Below, in pieces: positions 25,882 through 34,091 of a stretch of 64,000 nucleotides of DNA. The notes beneath the pieces are model-generated. The model was not told where the DNA came from, ran no database searches, and worked only from the letters and a program-made list of their open reading frames with translations. This stretch comes from Variovorax sp. 54 (lineage in GTDB: Bacteria > Pseudomonadota > Gammaproteobacteria > Burkholderiales > Burkholderiaceae_C). Both the position numbers and the translations under genes were made by a program. Position 1 is the first letter of the stretch; each line of letters begins with the position of its first letter. Where the stretch lies: the NCBI RefSeq assembly GCF_002754375.1, contig NZ_PEFF01000001.1, positions 5,845,501-5,909,500 on the forward strand. The letters are read 5' to 3'.

Positions 25882-26901
25882 TCAAGGCTTCCAGCGTCGC
25901 AGGCCGAGCTCGTCGGCGAGCGCCTGGTAGGCCTTGATGCGCGCCTGCACGTAGTCGTCGAGCGCGGCGCCGGTGAGCGCGAAAGGATAAAGGCCGTGCC
26001 GTTCGCGCAGCGCCGCATAGCCCGGCGCGGCCGTGGCCTCGGCGAAGGCGGTGGTCCAGGCGCGCACGGCGGCGTCGGGCACGTTGGCGCTGAGGTACAC
26101 GCCGCGCACGGTCGGCCAGACGATGTCCACGCCTTGCTCGCGCGCGGTCGGCACGCCGGTTAGCGCACCGCCCAGCCGCGTTTCCGACAGCACTGCGAGC
26201 AGGCGCACGGCCGCGCCACCGGCGATGGCCTGCAGCGCCTCGGCGGCGTCGCCCGGGAACGCGTCGACGTGCTTGCCCTGCAGCGCACCCAGCGCGTCGC
26301 CGCCACCCTCGAAGGACACGAAGCGCATCGCCTTCGGTGCGCCGCCGGCCGCGCGCACCAGCAGCGCGGCCTTCACCCAGTCCTGGCTGCCGACCGTGCC
26401 GCCCGCGCCGAAGACCACGCGCGACGGGTCCTGGCGCAGCACGGCGATCAGGTCCTGCAAGCGTCGGTAGGGCGAGTCGCGGTGCACGGCGACCACGCCG
26501 TAGTCGGTGCCGAGCGTGGCGATCCAGCGCACGGCCGAGGGTGGGTGCGGCCCGAAGCGGCCCTGTGCAAGGTTGAGCAGTGAGCCGCTCGAGAACGCGA
26601 CCAGCGTGCCCGGCCCGCCGAGCTGGCCGCTGGCGATGCGATCGAAGGCGACGGCGCCGATGCCGCCCGGCAGGTAGCGCTGCGCGAGCGGCGTGCGCGC
26701 GGGGCGCACGGCCTGCAGCGCGTCGCGTGCGAGCGCGCAGGTCAATGCGAAGCCGCCGCCGGCCTTGGCGGGAATCACGCACTCCGCCGGGCCTTCGGAC
26801 GCATCGCCGGGCGCCGCTGTCGCATGCAGTGCAGCAGGCGCGAACCACGCGGACAGCGCGCGCAGCGCATGGCGACGGGTGAAGGCGAAAGGGCGTGGCA
26901 T
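25882..26901 (-). CDS. TctC-like periplasmic tricarboxylate receptor
   Basis: 339 residues. A leader with an Arg-Arg pair (FTRRHALRALSAWFAPAALHA) ends near residue 33. The mature part has one Cys pair (CVIPAKAGGGFALTC). The segments RYLPGGIGAVAFDR and VFGAGGTVGSQDW are closer to TctC-linked receptors than to standard Bug proteins. It follows the TctE-like kinase gene by 20 bases in the same direction. A receptor in one operon with TctD/TctE-like signalling genes suggests it also feeds ligand information to the sensor. No tctBA genes are present. Confidence 0.82.
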   Translation of the reverse strand: MPRPFAFTRRHALRALSAWFAPAALHATAAPGDASEGPAECVIPAKAGGGFALTCALARDALQAVRPARTPLAQRYLPGGIGAVAFDRIASGQLGGPGTLVAFSSGSLLNLAQGRFGPHPPSAVRWIATLGTDYGVVAVHRDSPYRRLQDLIAVLRQDPSRVVFGAGGTVGSQDWVKAALLVRAAGGAPKAMRFVSFEGGGDALGALQGKHVDAFPGDAAEALQAIAGGAAVRLLAVLSETRLGGALTGVPTAREQGVDIVWPTVRGVYLSANVPDAAVRAWTTAFAEATAAPGYAALRERHGLYPFALTGAALDDYVQARIKAYQALADELGLRRWKP

Positions 26902-26921
26902 CGAAGAAGAAGGGCGGGGGT

Positions 26922-28349
26922 TCACCCCGCAGGCCGGGGCCACCAGATGATGGCATGCAGGCCCGGCCCCGCGCCGCGCGCTTCGAGCCGCAGATCGCCG
27001 CGGTGCCGCTGCGCGATGGCGCGCACGATCGCCAGGCCGAGCCCGAAGCCGCCGGCGCCTGCGCGCGTGCCGCGCCGGAAGCGCTGGCCCAAGGTGGCGC
27101 GTTCTTCGTCGCTCAGGCCCGGACCGTCGTCCTCCACGTTGAGGCTCCAGCCCGCCGCATCGCCGGCTGCGAAGAGCGTGATGGTGCCGGCCACCGGCGT
27201 GTAGGTGATCGCGTTCGCCACGAGGTTGCTCAGCGCCTCGCGCAGCAGGCCCCGGTCGCCCACCGCGTGCAGATCGGGTGAGGGCGCGTGGATGCCCAGG
27301 TCGATGCCCAGATCGATGCGCTTGGCGCGCGCCAGCGGCAGCAGGTCGACCGCCACCTCGCGCAGCAATTCGGCGGTGTCGAATTCAGCGGGCTCGACCG
27401 CGACGGTGTCGCTGCGGCCCAGCGCCAGCAGCTGCTGCGCGCTGCGCGTGGCGCGGCCGATCTCGGCGCCCAGCGCATCGAGCGCGGCGCGCACCTGCGC
27501 GGGGTCGTCTTCGCGCCGCGCGTAGTCGGCCTGCATCTGCAGCGTGGTCAGGTGCGTGCGCAGCTGGTGCGAGGCGTCGTCGAGAAACTGCCGTTGTTGT
27601 GCCACCAGTTCCTGCGTGCGCGCCATCTGCTGGTTCACGGCGGCCACCAGCGGGCGCACCTCGGCGGGCAGGTCGGTCTCGGCGATGCGTGTCAGGTCGT
27701 CGGGCGAGCGCGCCTGCACCTCGCGTGCGAGCCGCGACAGCGGGCGCAGCGCCGCCGCCAGCGCCAGCGCGGTGCCGCACAGCAGCATCGCAAGAATCAG
27801 CCCGTCGCGCAGCGCCGCGCTGCGCACGAAGCGGCTGGTGAACTCCTGGCGCGAGCGCGTGCTCTCGCCGACCTGGATCAGCACGCTGCGCCCGGTGCTG
27901 CCGGCCGGCGCGCGGTCGAGGTCGCGCCGGTAGGCCGCGAGCCGCACGGCCTCGCCGAAGTAGGTGGCGTCGTAGAAGGCCGGCACGCCCATCGCGGGCT
28001 CGACGGCCGGCGCGGGCAGGTCGGCGCTGCCCAGTTCCACCAGCCCGTCGGAGGTCGCGACACGAAAGAACACCTGCCCGCTGGCCGTGAGCTCGAAGAA
28101 CTCGAACATCGTGTACGGCAGCTCCACCGACAGCCCGCCCGAGGCCGTGGAGATGTTCGCGTCGATCGACTTGAGCGCGCCGAGCAGCGAGCGGTCGTAG
28201 GCGGCGTTGGCCGCGGCCAGTGCGTCGTGCCGCGTCATCCACAGCTCGATGCCTGTCACCAGCAGCAGGGCAGGGAACAGCAGCAGCGCGAGCCGCTGCC
28301 ATAGGCTGGTGCGGCGCAGGCGATCGGTGAAGCGGCGCAGCGCGCTCAC
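26922..28349 (-). CDS. Sensor histidine kinase (TctE-like)
   Basis: 475 residues. Two membrane helices (about 18-37 and 182-201) flank a periplasmic 2CSK_N-like sensor domain. Then come a HAMP-like stretch and the dimerisation box LDDASHQLRTHL with phospho-accepting H261. The ATP-binding domain has the N box LSNLVANAITYTP (near 375), DDGPGLS and GFGLGLAIV. It is one base from the response regulator gene, so it is translationally coupled. It probably senses a carboxylate, perhaps through the adjacent TctC-like protein. Confidence 0.92.
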   Translation of the reverse strand: MSALRRFTDRLRRTSLWQRLALLLFPALLLVTGIELWMTRHDALAAANAAYDRSLLGALKSIDANISTASGGLSVELPYTMFEFFELTASGQVFFRVATSDGLVELGSADLPAPAVEPAMGVPAFYDATYFGEAVRLAAYRRDLDRAPAGSTGRSVLIQVGESTRSRQEFTSRFVRSAALRDGLILAMLLCGTALALAAALRPLSRLAREVQARSPDDLTRIAETDLPAEVRPLVAAVNQQMARTQELVAQQRQFLDDASHQLRTHLTTLQMQADYARREDDPAQVRAALDALGAEIGRATRSAQQLLALGRSDTVAVEPAEFDTAELLREVAVDLLPLARAKRIDLGIDLGIHAPSPDLHAVGDRGLLREALSNLVANAITYTPVAGTITLFAAGDAAGWSLNVEDDGPGLSDEERATLGQRFRRGTRAGAGGFGLGLAIVRAIAQRHRGDLRLEARGAGPGLHAIIWWPRPAG

Positions 28350-29015
28350 TCAGTCCGCTTCCAAGACGTAGCCGAGACCGCGCAGCGTGACGATGCGCAC
28401 ACCGCTGCCATCCAGCCGCTTGCGCAACCGGTAGACCAACACCTCGACCGCTTCGAGGTGCACTTCGTCATCGTCGGAGAACACGCGGTCGAGGATCTGC
28501 TGCTTCGACAGTGGCTCGCCGCTGCGCTGCACCAGCGCGCGCAGCACCGCCTGTTCGCGCGGTGACAGGGCGAGCGCCTCACTGTTCAGCGTGAACTGCC
28601 GGCGCGCGCCGTCGTACACCAGCGGGCCGCAAGCCAGGCGCGGATGCTCCACGCCGCGCGCGCGGCGCACCAGCGCATGCAGCCGGGCCTCGAGCTCGGC
28701 CAATGCGAAGGGCTTGGCCAGGAAATCGTCGGCGCCCGCGTTGAGCGACGCGACACGTTCGTTCAGCGAATCGCGCGCCGTGAGGATCAGCGCCGGCAGC
28801 CGCTGGTCGCGTTCGCGCAGCCGCTGCAGCACCGTGTGGCCGTCCATGCCGGGCAGGCCCAGATCGAGCACCAGCGCGTCGTGGTCGCGCTGCTGCAGCG
28901 CCCGATCAGCCAAGCGCCCATCGTCCACCCATTCGACCTGGATGCCCGCATGCTCCAGCGCCTTGCAGAGCCAGGTGCCCAGGGTGTGTTCGTCTTCGGC
29001 CAGCAGGATGCGCAT
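28350..29015 (-). CDS. OmpR/PhoB-family response regulator (TctD-like)
   Basis: 221 residues. The receiver domain (1-115) has acidic pocket EDE (7-9), phospho-acceptor D51 in VLDLGLPGMDG, T/S switch in LTARDS and K in FLAKPF. The C-terminal winged helix (about 125-221) includes LSPREQAVLRALVQRSG and VYRLRKRLDGSGVRIVTLRGLGYVLE. ATG 29015 is chosen because it begins the conserved first strand RILLAED; an upstream start would add ten residues. It is the first gene of the regulator-kinase-receptor unit. Confidence 0.92.
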   Translation of the reverse strand: MRILLAEDEHTLGTWLCKALEHAGIQVEWVDDGRLADRALQQRDHDALVLDLGLPGMDGHTVLQRLRERDQRLPALILTARDSLNERVASLNAGADDFLAKPFALAELEARLHALVRRARGVEHPRLACGPLVYDGARRQFTLNSEALALSPREQAVLRALVQRSGEPLSKQQILDRVFSDDDEVHLEAVEVLVYRLRKRLDGSGVRIVTLRGLGYVLEAD

Positions 29016-29041
29016 GGCGCCGATGCTAGGGCCTGCCTGCC

Positions 29042-30052
29042 TCAATCAGGCTTGATGTTTGCCCTTGCGATCACCTTCTGCCAGCGGTTCTGCTCGGCGG
29101 TAATGAACTGCGCGAACTGCTCCGGCGTGCCGCCCACGGCCTCGGCCGCATCGGCCGTGAGTCGCTGCATCGAATCGGGCGACTTCACGGCCTTCATGGT
29201 CTCGGCCGACAGCTTGGCCATCTGCGCGGGCGTGATGCTGGCCGGCGCGAGCATGCCGTACCACTGCGTCATCTCGAAGCCGGGGAAGCCTTGCTCGGCC
29301 ACGGTCGGCACGTCGGGCAGCTGCGCCAGGCGCTTGGCCGAGCCGGTCGCAATGCAGCGCACCTTGCCCGCCTTGATGAACGGAATGATCGCCGCCGCGC
29401 CGATGGCCGAGGCGTCGAGCCGGCCCGAGAGCAGGTCGGTCACCATCGGTCCGGTGCCGCGGTAGGGCACGTGCAGCATGAACACGTCGGCGGTCATCTT
29501 CAGGTACTCGAAGGCCAGGTGGCCGGCGCTGCCGTTGCCGGCCGAGCCGTAGCTCAGCTTGCCGGGCTTGCTCTTGGCGTACGCGATGAATTCCTTGAGG
29601 TTCTTGGCCGGCACGTCGGGGTGCACCACGTACAGGCTGGGCACCTTGGCCAGCAGGCTCACGGGCTTGAAGTCCTTGTTCGCGTCGTAGGGCAGCTTGG
29701 CGAAGATGTAGGGGTTCACGGCCAGCGTGCCGATGTGGCCGAGGATCAGCGTGTGCTGGTCGGTGGCGCGCGCGACTTCGCTCATGGCGATGTTGCCGGC
29801 CGCGCCGGGCTTGTTGTCGACGAACACGCTCTGGCCCAGCGTGCGCGACAGCTCGGCGGCGGTGGAGCGGGCGACGATTTCCGAGCTGCCGCCCGGTGCG
29901 AAGGGCACGACGAAGCGCACGGACTTGCTGGGCCAGGTGTCCTGCGCCGAGGCCATCGAAGGCAGCAGGCCGCCGAGGGTGAGGGCGCCGCCGGCTTGCA
30001 GCCAGTGGCGGCGGCTCAGGGGGGCGGCGTCGTTCAGGAAGAGGTCGGACAT
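29042..30052 (-). CDS. Bug-family tripartite tricarboxylate receptor
   Basis: 336 residues. An Arg-Arg leader SRRHWLQAGGALTLGGLL ends SMASAQ near residue 38. Family motifs are WPSKSVRFVVPFAPGG, VFVDNKPGAAGN, SYGSAGNGSAGHLAFE, HVPYRGTGPMVTDLLSG and LPDVPTVAEQGFPGF. ATG 30052 has GGAG nine bases upstream, better than the alternative at 30067. It precedes the response regulator by 26 bases on the same strand, so it may be co-transcribed with the TctD/TctE-like pair, giving two receptors around one signalling system. Confidence 0.9.
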   Translation of the reverse strand: MSDLFLNDAAPLSRRHWLQAGGALTLGGLLPSMASAQDTWPSKSVRFVVPFAPGGSSEIVARSTAAELSRTLGQSVFVDNKPGAAGNIAMSEVARATDQHTLILGHIGTLAVNPYIFAKLPYDANKDFKPVSLLAKVPSLYVVHPDVPAKNLKEFIAYAKSKPGKLSYGSAGNGSAGHLAFEYLKMTADVFMLHVPYRGTGPMVTDLLSGRLDASAIGAAAIIPFIKAGKVRCIATGSAKRLAQLPDVPTVAEQGFPGFEMTQWYGMLAPASITPAQMAKLSAETMKAVKSPDSMQRLTADAAEAVGGTPEQFAQFITAEQNRWQKVIARANIKPD

Positions 30053-30265
30053 GGTGCTTGTCTCCATCGATCTTGTAAGAAAGCCTGCATCGTGCCGGGT
30101 GGATGCTGTCGGAATGCTGTCAGTTGGTGAAGTGGGGCCGTTCGCGCCGTGTACCTGTCGTTTCGCGCCAGCCGGCCCGCGTTCCGTCGCAACGCCGTAG
30201 TCGGCCGGCGAGGGCGCCGCCACCATCCGCACTCACTGCTCCATCACCGAGCAAGGAGTCCCCAG

Positions 30266-31282
30266 ATGCGCCCCTTTTTCCGCCTGAGCCTGTGGCTCAC
30301 CGCCGGCCTGCTGCTCTGCAGCCGTGCTGCGGCCTTCGAGGTCGGCTGGCAGCCGTTCAACGTCGCGGGCGCCTCGCCCGTGATCGCCGCGTTGTACTAC
30401 CCGACGCAGTCCGCGCCTCGCGAGACGGCCATGGGGCCGTTCACGGTCCGCGCGGCGATCCGTGCCGCGCCCGAGGAACGGTTCAAGGGCCTGATCGTGC
30501 TGAGCCATGGCCTGGCCGGCACCGAGCTGGGCCATGGCCGCCTCGCCGAAGCGCTGGCGCGGGACGGTTACCTCGTCGCCGCCATTCGCCATGCGGGTGA
30601 CAACTGGCAGGACTCGTCGCTGCTGCAACGCGGCGCGGCGGCCTATTTCACCGAGCGGCCGCGGCAGGTCTCGCAACTGATCGACGCGCTGCTCACGGAC
30701 CCGCGCTGGAAGGATCGCATCGCCAGCGACGCCAAGGGCCCGCGCATCGGCGCGCTCGGCCATTCGGCGGGCGGCTACACCGTGCTGGCCCTGGCAGGCG
30801 GGCAGGTCGACCTGTCGCAGTCCGCCCGGCATTGCGAGCGTGAGCGCAGCGCCGACCCGGTGTTCTGCGGGGTCGGCAAGGACGTCGCGCCTTCGGCTTC
30901 CGCTCCGGCATCGCCGCTGCTGCCTTCGTTGCGCGACCCCCGGGTGCGTGCTGCCGTGCTGATGGCCCCGGTCGGCGTGCCCTTCACTGCCTCGTCGCTG
31001 GCGGCCATCCGGGTGCCCGTGCAGATCCATGTGGCGATGCAGGACCGCTTTCTCGTGCCGCGCTTCCACGGCGAATGGATCGCACAGAAGATGCCCCAGG
31101 CCGTGCTGCGCCGCGTGCCCAACGCCTCGCACTTCGCGTTCATGGACAAGCCCAGCATGCCGATCGCCACGCCGGGCGGGGACATCCAGGAAGACCCGCC
31201 GGGCTTCGACCGCGCGGCTTCCCTGGCGCAACTCGGCCCCGAGCTGGCGGCCTTTTTCAACAAGGCGTGGCCCGCTCCGTAA
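30266..31282 (+). CDS. Exported alpha/beta hydrolase (dienelactone hydrolase-like)
   Basis: 338 residues. A signal peptide (about 1-23, ending SRAAA) precedes an alpha/beta-hydrolase domain. LSHGLAG gives the oxyanion loop, GHSAGGY (about 170-176) the nucleophile serine, DRF the likely acid and NASHFAF the histidine. The arrangement, with YYPTQSAPRE early on, recalls the predicted dienelactone hydrolase/platelet-activating-factor acetylhydrolase-like group. The start is supported by AAGGAG. The substrate is unknown. It converges on the IclR gene with a 9-base gap. Confidence 0.8.
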   Translation: MRPFFRLSLWLTAGLLLCSRAAAFEVGWQPFNVAGASPVIAALYYPTQSAPRETAMGPFTVRAAIRAAPEERFKGLIVLSHGLAGTELGHGRLAEALARDGYLVAAIRHAGDNWQDSSLLQRGAAAYFTERPRQVSQLIDALLTDPRWKDRIASDAKGPRIGALGHSAGGYTVLALAGGQVDLSQSARHCERERSADPVFCGVGKDVAPSASAPASPLLPSLRDPRVRAAVLMAPVGVPFTASSLAAIRVPVQIHVAMQDRFLVPRFHGEWIAQKMPQAVLRRVPNASHFAFMDKPSMPIATPGGDIQEDPPGFDRAASLAQLGPELAAFFNKAWPAP

Positions 31283-31291
31283 GCGCGTGGC

Positions 31292-32086
31292 TCAGATCAG
31301 GTTGCGCATCGCCTGCGCCGTCTCGCGCAGCACCGGCAGCACGCGGGCCACCGCGTCTTCCGAGCTCTCGTGCCCCATCGGCATCGTGATGTTGAGCGCG
31401 CCCACCAGCGTGCCGTGCCGGTCGCGCAGCGGCACGGCGATGCCGCGCGAGTTCAGGTCGAGCTGTTGTTCCGACAGCGCCCAGCCCTGCGCGCGGATGC
31501 GCGCCAGCTCGAGCTTCATGCGCTCCATGCTCGCGATGGTGTGCGAGGTGAACACCGTGAGTTGCCGCATGGCGAGCCACTCGTTCAGCTCGGCGTCGCT
31601 GCGCAGCGCCAGCATCAGCATGCCCGAGGCCGTCACCTGCGCCGGCACGCGCGCGCCGAGCACGTAGCCGGTGCTCATGCTGCGGTTGGGGCCGTTGCGG
31701 GCGATGTAGACGACCTCGTCGCCGTCCATCACGCTGAGGTACGCGATCTCGTTGGTGCCCGCCGCCACGCGCTGCAGAAAAGGCTGCACCACGCGGGGCA
31801 GCCGGGCCGATTCGAGGTACGACTGCCCCAGCCGCAGCACGCGCGGCGTGAGCCAGAACAGCTTGCCGTCGCTCGCCACGTAGCCCATGTGCTGCAGGGT
31901 GAGCAGGTAGCGCCGCGCGGCGGTGCGGGTCATGTTCGTGCGCTGGCCGGCCTGGCTGGCCGTGAGGCGCGGGTTGGCGTCGTCGAAGGCTTCGATGATG
32001 CTCACGCCGCGCTCCAGCCCGGCGATCCAGTCGCGCTTGTCCAGGCCGGCGGGCGGGGTCGAGTCGTCGGGGCTGGTGCTGTTCAT
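31292..32086 (-). CDS. IclR-family regulator of the quinate/protocatechuate genes (PcaR/PcaU-like)
   Basis: 264 residues. The N-terminal winged HTH (about 20-85) reads LERGVSIIEAFDDANPRLT then NMTRTAARRYLLTLQHMGYV. The effector GAF-like domain (about 95-260) has ARLPRVVQPFLQRVAAGTNE, MSTGYVLGARVPAQVTASG and LNSRGIAVPLRD. These are typical of the PcaR/PcaU/PobR group, which respond to protocatechuate, beta-ketoadipate or p-hydroxybenzoate. It is divergent from the shikimate dehydrogenase-like/pca operon with a 199-base intergenic region carrying three related repeats. Confidence 0.88.
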   Translation of the reverse strand: MNSTSPDDSTPPAGLDKRDWIAGLERGVSIIEAFDDANPRLTASQAGQRTNMTRTAARRYLLTLQHMGYVASDGKLFWLTPRVLRLGQSYLESARLPRVVQPFLQRVAAGTNEIAYLSVMDGDEVVYIARNGPNRSMSTGYVLGARVPAQVTASGMLMLALRSDAELNEWLAMRQLTVFTSHTIASMERMKLELARIRAQGWALSEQQLDLNSRGIAVPLRDRHGTLVGALNITMPMGHESSEDAVARVLPVLRETAQAMRNLI

Positions 32087-32153
32087 GGGCGGAAGTGTGC
32101 CCGCGTCCGGCGTGGCGGCGCGGCCCGAATGGCTAAGTAAAAACCCGCAATTT

Positions 32154-32273
32154 GATCGATTGACGAACTTAAAAGATCGATCATCGAACGTTTCGCGTCT
32201 CGTATGCCAGCAGGCTGCGCGCGAAGGGACTATAAAGCCCGCTGTTCCGCCCCGAAACGAGCGATTGACGAAC
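32154..32273. promoter_or_regulatory. Triple-repeat operator in the IclR / qui-pca intergenic region
   Basis: Two 15-base direct repeats, GATCGATTGACGAAC (32154-32168) and GATCGATCATCGAAC (32175-32189), match at 12 of 15 positions and are exactly 21 bases apart, two helical turns. A third copy, CGATTGACGAAC (32262-32273), is identical to 12 bases of the first and lies 12 bases before the first structural gene. A TATAAA box (32231-32236) without a good -35 sits between them, as expected of an activator-dependent promoter. The IclR protein PcaU of Acinetobacter is known to bind three 10-bp repeats. Confidence 0.55.
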
Positions 32274-32285
32274 GGAAGCACGCCC

Positions 32286-33209
32286 ATGAGCCCATTCATC
32301 ACCGGCAGCACCCAGGCCTACCTCATCCCCGGCGACCCGGTCCGCAATGTGCGGCTGCCGCGCATGTTCAACGCCGCCTTTGCGCGCTACGGCATCGATG
32401 CCGTGCTGGTGCCCATGCAGGTGCCGGTGCGCGACTTCGCGGTGTTCATGAAGTCGGCCTTCCTGGCGCGCAACGTGCGCGGCATGGTGATCGCGCCGCC
32501 GCACAAGCCGCGCGTGGTCGACCTGCTCGACGGCTGCGGCCTGTTCGGCCGCGTGGCGGGTTCGGTCAACGTGGTGCGTCGCACCGAGGGCGACCAGCTC
32601 GAGGGCGACCTGTTCGACGGCGAAGGCCTGATCGGCGCGCTCGACCGCTGCAACGTGCCGTTCCGCGGCAAGCGCGTGCTGATCCTCGGCGCGGGCGTGA
32701 GCGCCGCCGCCATCGGCGTGGCGCTGGCCGAAGGCGGCACGGTGAACGGCGCGGAGCACATCGCCTTCTTCGACACCGCCTCCGGCAAGGCCGCGGGCGT
32801 GGCCGCCAAGCTCGACGCCTTCTTCGAGGCGACCGTGGTCGCGGTCGACAGCAACGCGCCCGAGGGTTACGACCTCGTCATCAACGCCACGCCGCTCGGC
32901 CTGGCCGAAGACGACGCGCTGCCGTTCGACGTGGCGCGCATGGAACCGCACGCGGCGCTGTTCGACATCCTGCTGCGCAACCAGCCCACGCCGCTGGTGC
33001 GTGCGGCACGTGCGCGCGGGCTCAATGCGCAGGCCGGCTTCGAGATGCTGGTGCAGCAGATGCCGCATTACTTTCGCTACTTCGGCCACCTCGACGCGGC
33101 GGATGCGATGCAGGCCGACGCCGACTTTCTGCGCGAGCTCATCTACCCGCCGGCGATGCACGCCGAGATCGCAACGCCGTTGCGCTACCAGTCTCCGAGC
33201 GTGGCCTGA
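32286..33209 (+). CDS. Shikimate/quinate dehydrogenase-like protein, first copy
   Basis: 307 residues, AroE superfamily. The N-terminal substrate domain keeps the catalytic lysine (K74 in PPHKPRVV) and aspartate (D111 in LFDGEGLIG). The NADP-domain glycine motif is LILGAGVSAAAIG (about 135-147), and NATPLG is intact. The usual SxS substrate loop (SKSP) is replaced by GDPVRNVRLP, so the substrate specificity is probably changed. It is the first gene of an operon with a second AroE-like gene and pcaB, pcaC and pcaD. The likely role is oxidation of quinate or shikimate for catabolism, not biosynthesis. Confidence 0.8.
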   Translation: MSPFITGSTQAYLIPGDPVRNVRLPRMFNAAFARYGIDAVLVPMQVPVRDFAVFMKSAFLARNVRGMVIAPPHKPRVVDLLDGCGLFGRVAGSVNVVRRTEGDQLEGDLFDGEGLIGALDRCNVPFRGKRVLILGAGVSAAAIGVALAEGGTVNGAEHIAFFDTASGKAAGVAAKLDAFFEATVVAVDSNAPEGYDLVINATPLGLAEDDALPFDVARMEPHAALFDILLRNQPTPLVRAARARGLNAQAGFEMLVQQMPHYFRYFGHLDAADAMQADADFLRELIYPPAMHAEIATPLRYQSPSVA

Positions 33210-33242
33210 GCCCGCACCTTCTTCCTGAACGCAACGACGCCC

Positions 33243-34076
33243 ATGATCTCCGGCAAGACCACGCTCATCGCCCACATCGGCTATCCCACCGAGGCCTTCA
33301 AGGCGCCGATGATCTACAACCCCTGGTTCGACAAGCAGGGCATCGACGCGGTGGTGGTGCCCATGGGCGTGAAGCCCGAGGACTACGCGGCCACGCTGCG
33401 GCAGGTGTTCAGGTTCTCGAACCTGCGCGGTGCATTGGTCACGATGCCGCACAAGGTCACGACGATGTCGCTGGTCGACGAGGTCACGCCCACCGCGCGC
33501 GTCGCGGGTGCGTGCAACGCCGTGCTCAAGCGGCCCGACTGTTCCTTGCTGGGCGACCAGTTCGACGGCGCTGGCTTCGTGCGCGGCGTGGAGCGCAAGG
33601 GGCGCCTGTTCAAGGGCACGCGGGTGCTGGTGTCGGGCACGGGCGGTGTCGGGTCGGCCATTGCGGCGTCGATCGCCGCGGCCGGCGCGGCCGAGCTGAT
33701 GCTGTTCGACATGAGCGACGCCTCCGCGCAGGCACTGGCCGCGCGGCTGCGCGAGCACTACCCGCAGATGACGGTCACCACAGGATCGAAAGACCCGGCG
33801 GGCTTCGACATCGTCGTCAACGCCACGCCGCTGGGCATGAAGGACACCGACCCGCTGCCCTTCGACGTGGACCGCATCGCCCCCGACACCTTCGTCGGCG
33901 AGGTCGTCATGAAGACCGAGTACACGCCGCTGCTGCAGGCCGCCAAGGCCAAGGGCTGCCAGGTGCAGGTGGGCACCGACATGCTGTTCGAAATGATCCC
34001 GGCCTACCTCGAGTTCTTCGGCTTCGGCACCGCCTCGCCCGAAGAACTGCGCGCCGTCGCGCAACTGAAATACTGA
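33243..34076 (+). CDS. Shikimate/quinate dehydrogenase-like protein, second copy
   Basis: 277 residues, close to standard AroE length. Catalytic K71 (TMPHKVTTM) and D108 (DQFDGAGF) are present, with the nucleotide motif LVSGTGGVGSAIA and NATPLGMKD. The substrate loop reads GYPTEAFKAPMIYN in place of the canonical serine pair. It lies 33 bases after the first copy and 15 before pcaB. The two copies differ throughout, so they probably act on different alcohols (quinate and shikimate, for example) or with different cofactors. Which does which cannot be told from sequence. Confidence 0.82.
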   Translation: MISGKTTLIAHIGYPTEAFKAPMIYNPWFDKQGIDAVVVPMGVKPEDYAATLRQVFRFSNLRGALVTMPHKVTTMSLVDEVTPTARVAGACNAVLKRPDCSLLGDQFDGAGFVRGVERKGRLFKGTRVLVSGTGGVGSAIAASIAAAGAAELMLFDMSDASAQALAARLREHYPQMTVTTGSKDPAGFDIVVNATPLGMKDTDPLPFDVDRIAPDTFVGEVVMKTEYTPLLQAAKAKGCQVQVGTDMLFEMIPAYLEFFGFGTASPEELRAVAQLKY

Positions 34077-34091
34077 CAAACCGGAACACGC

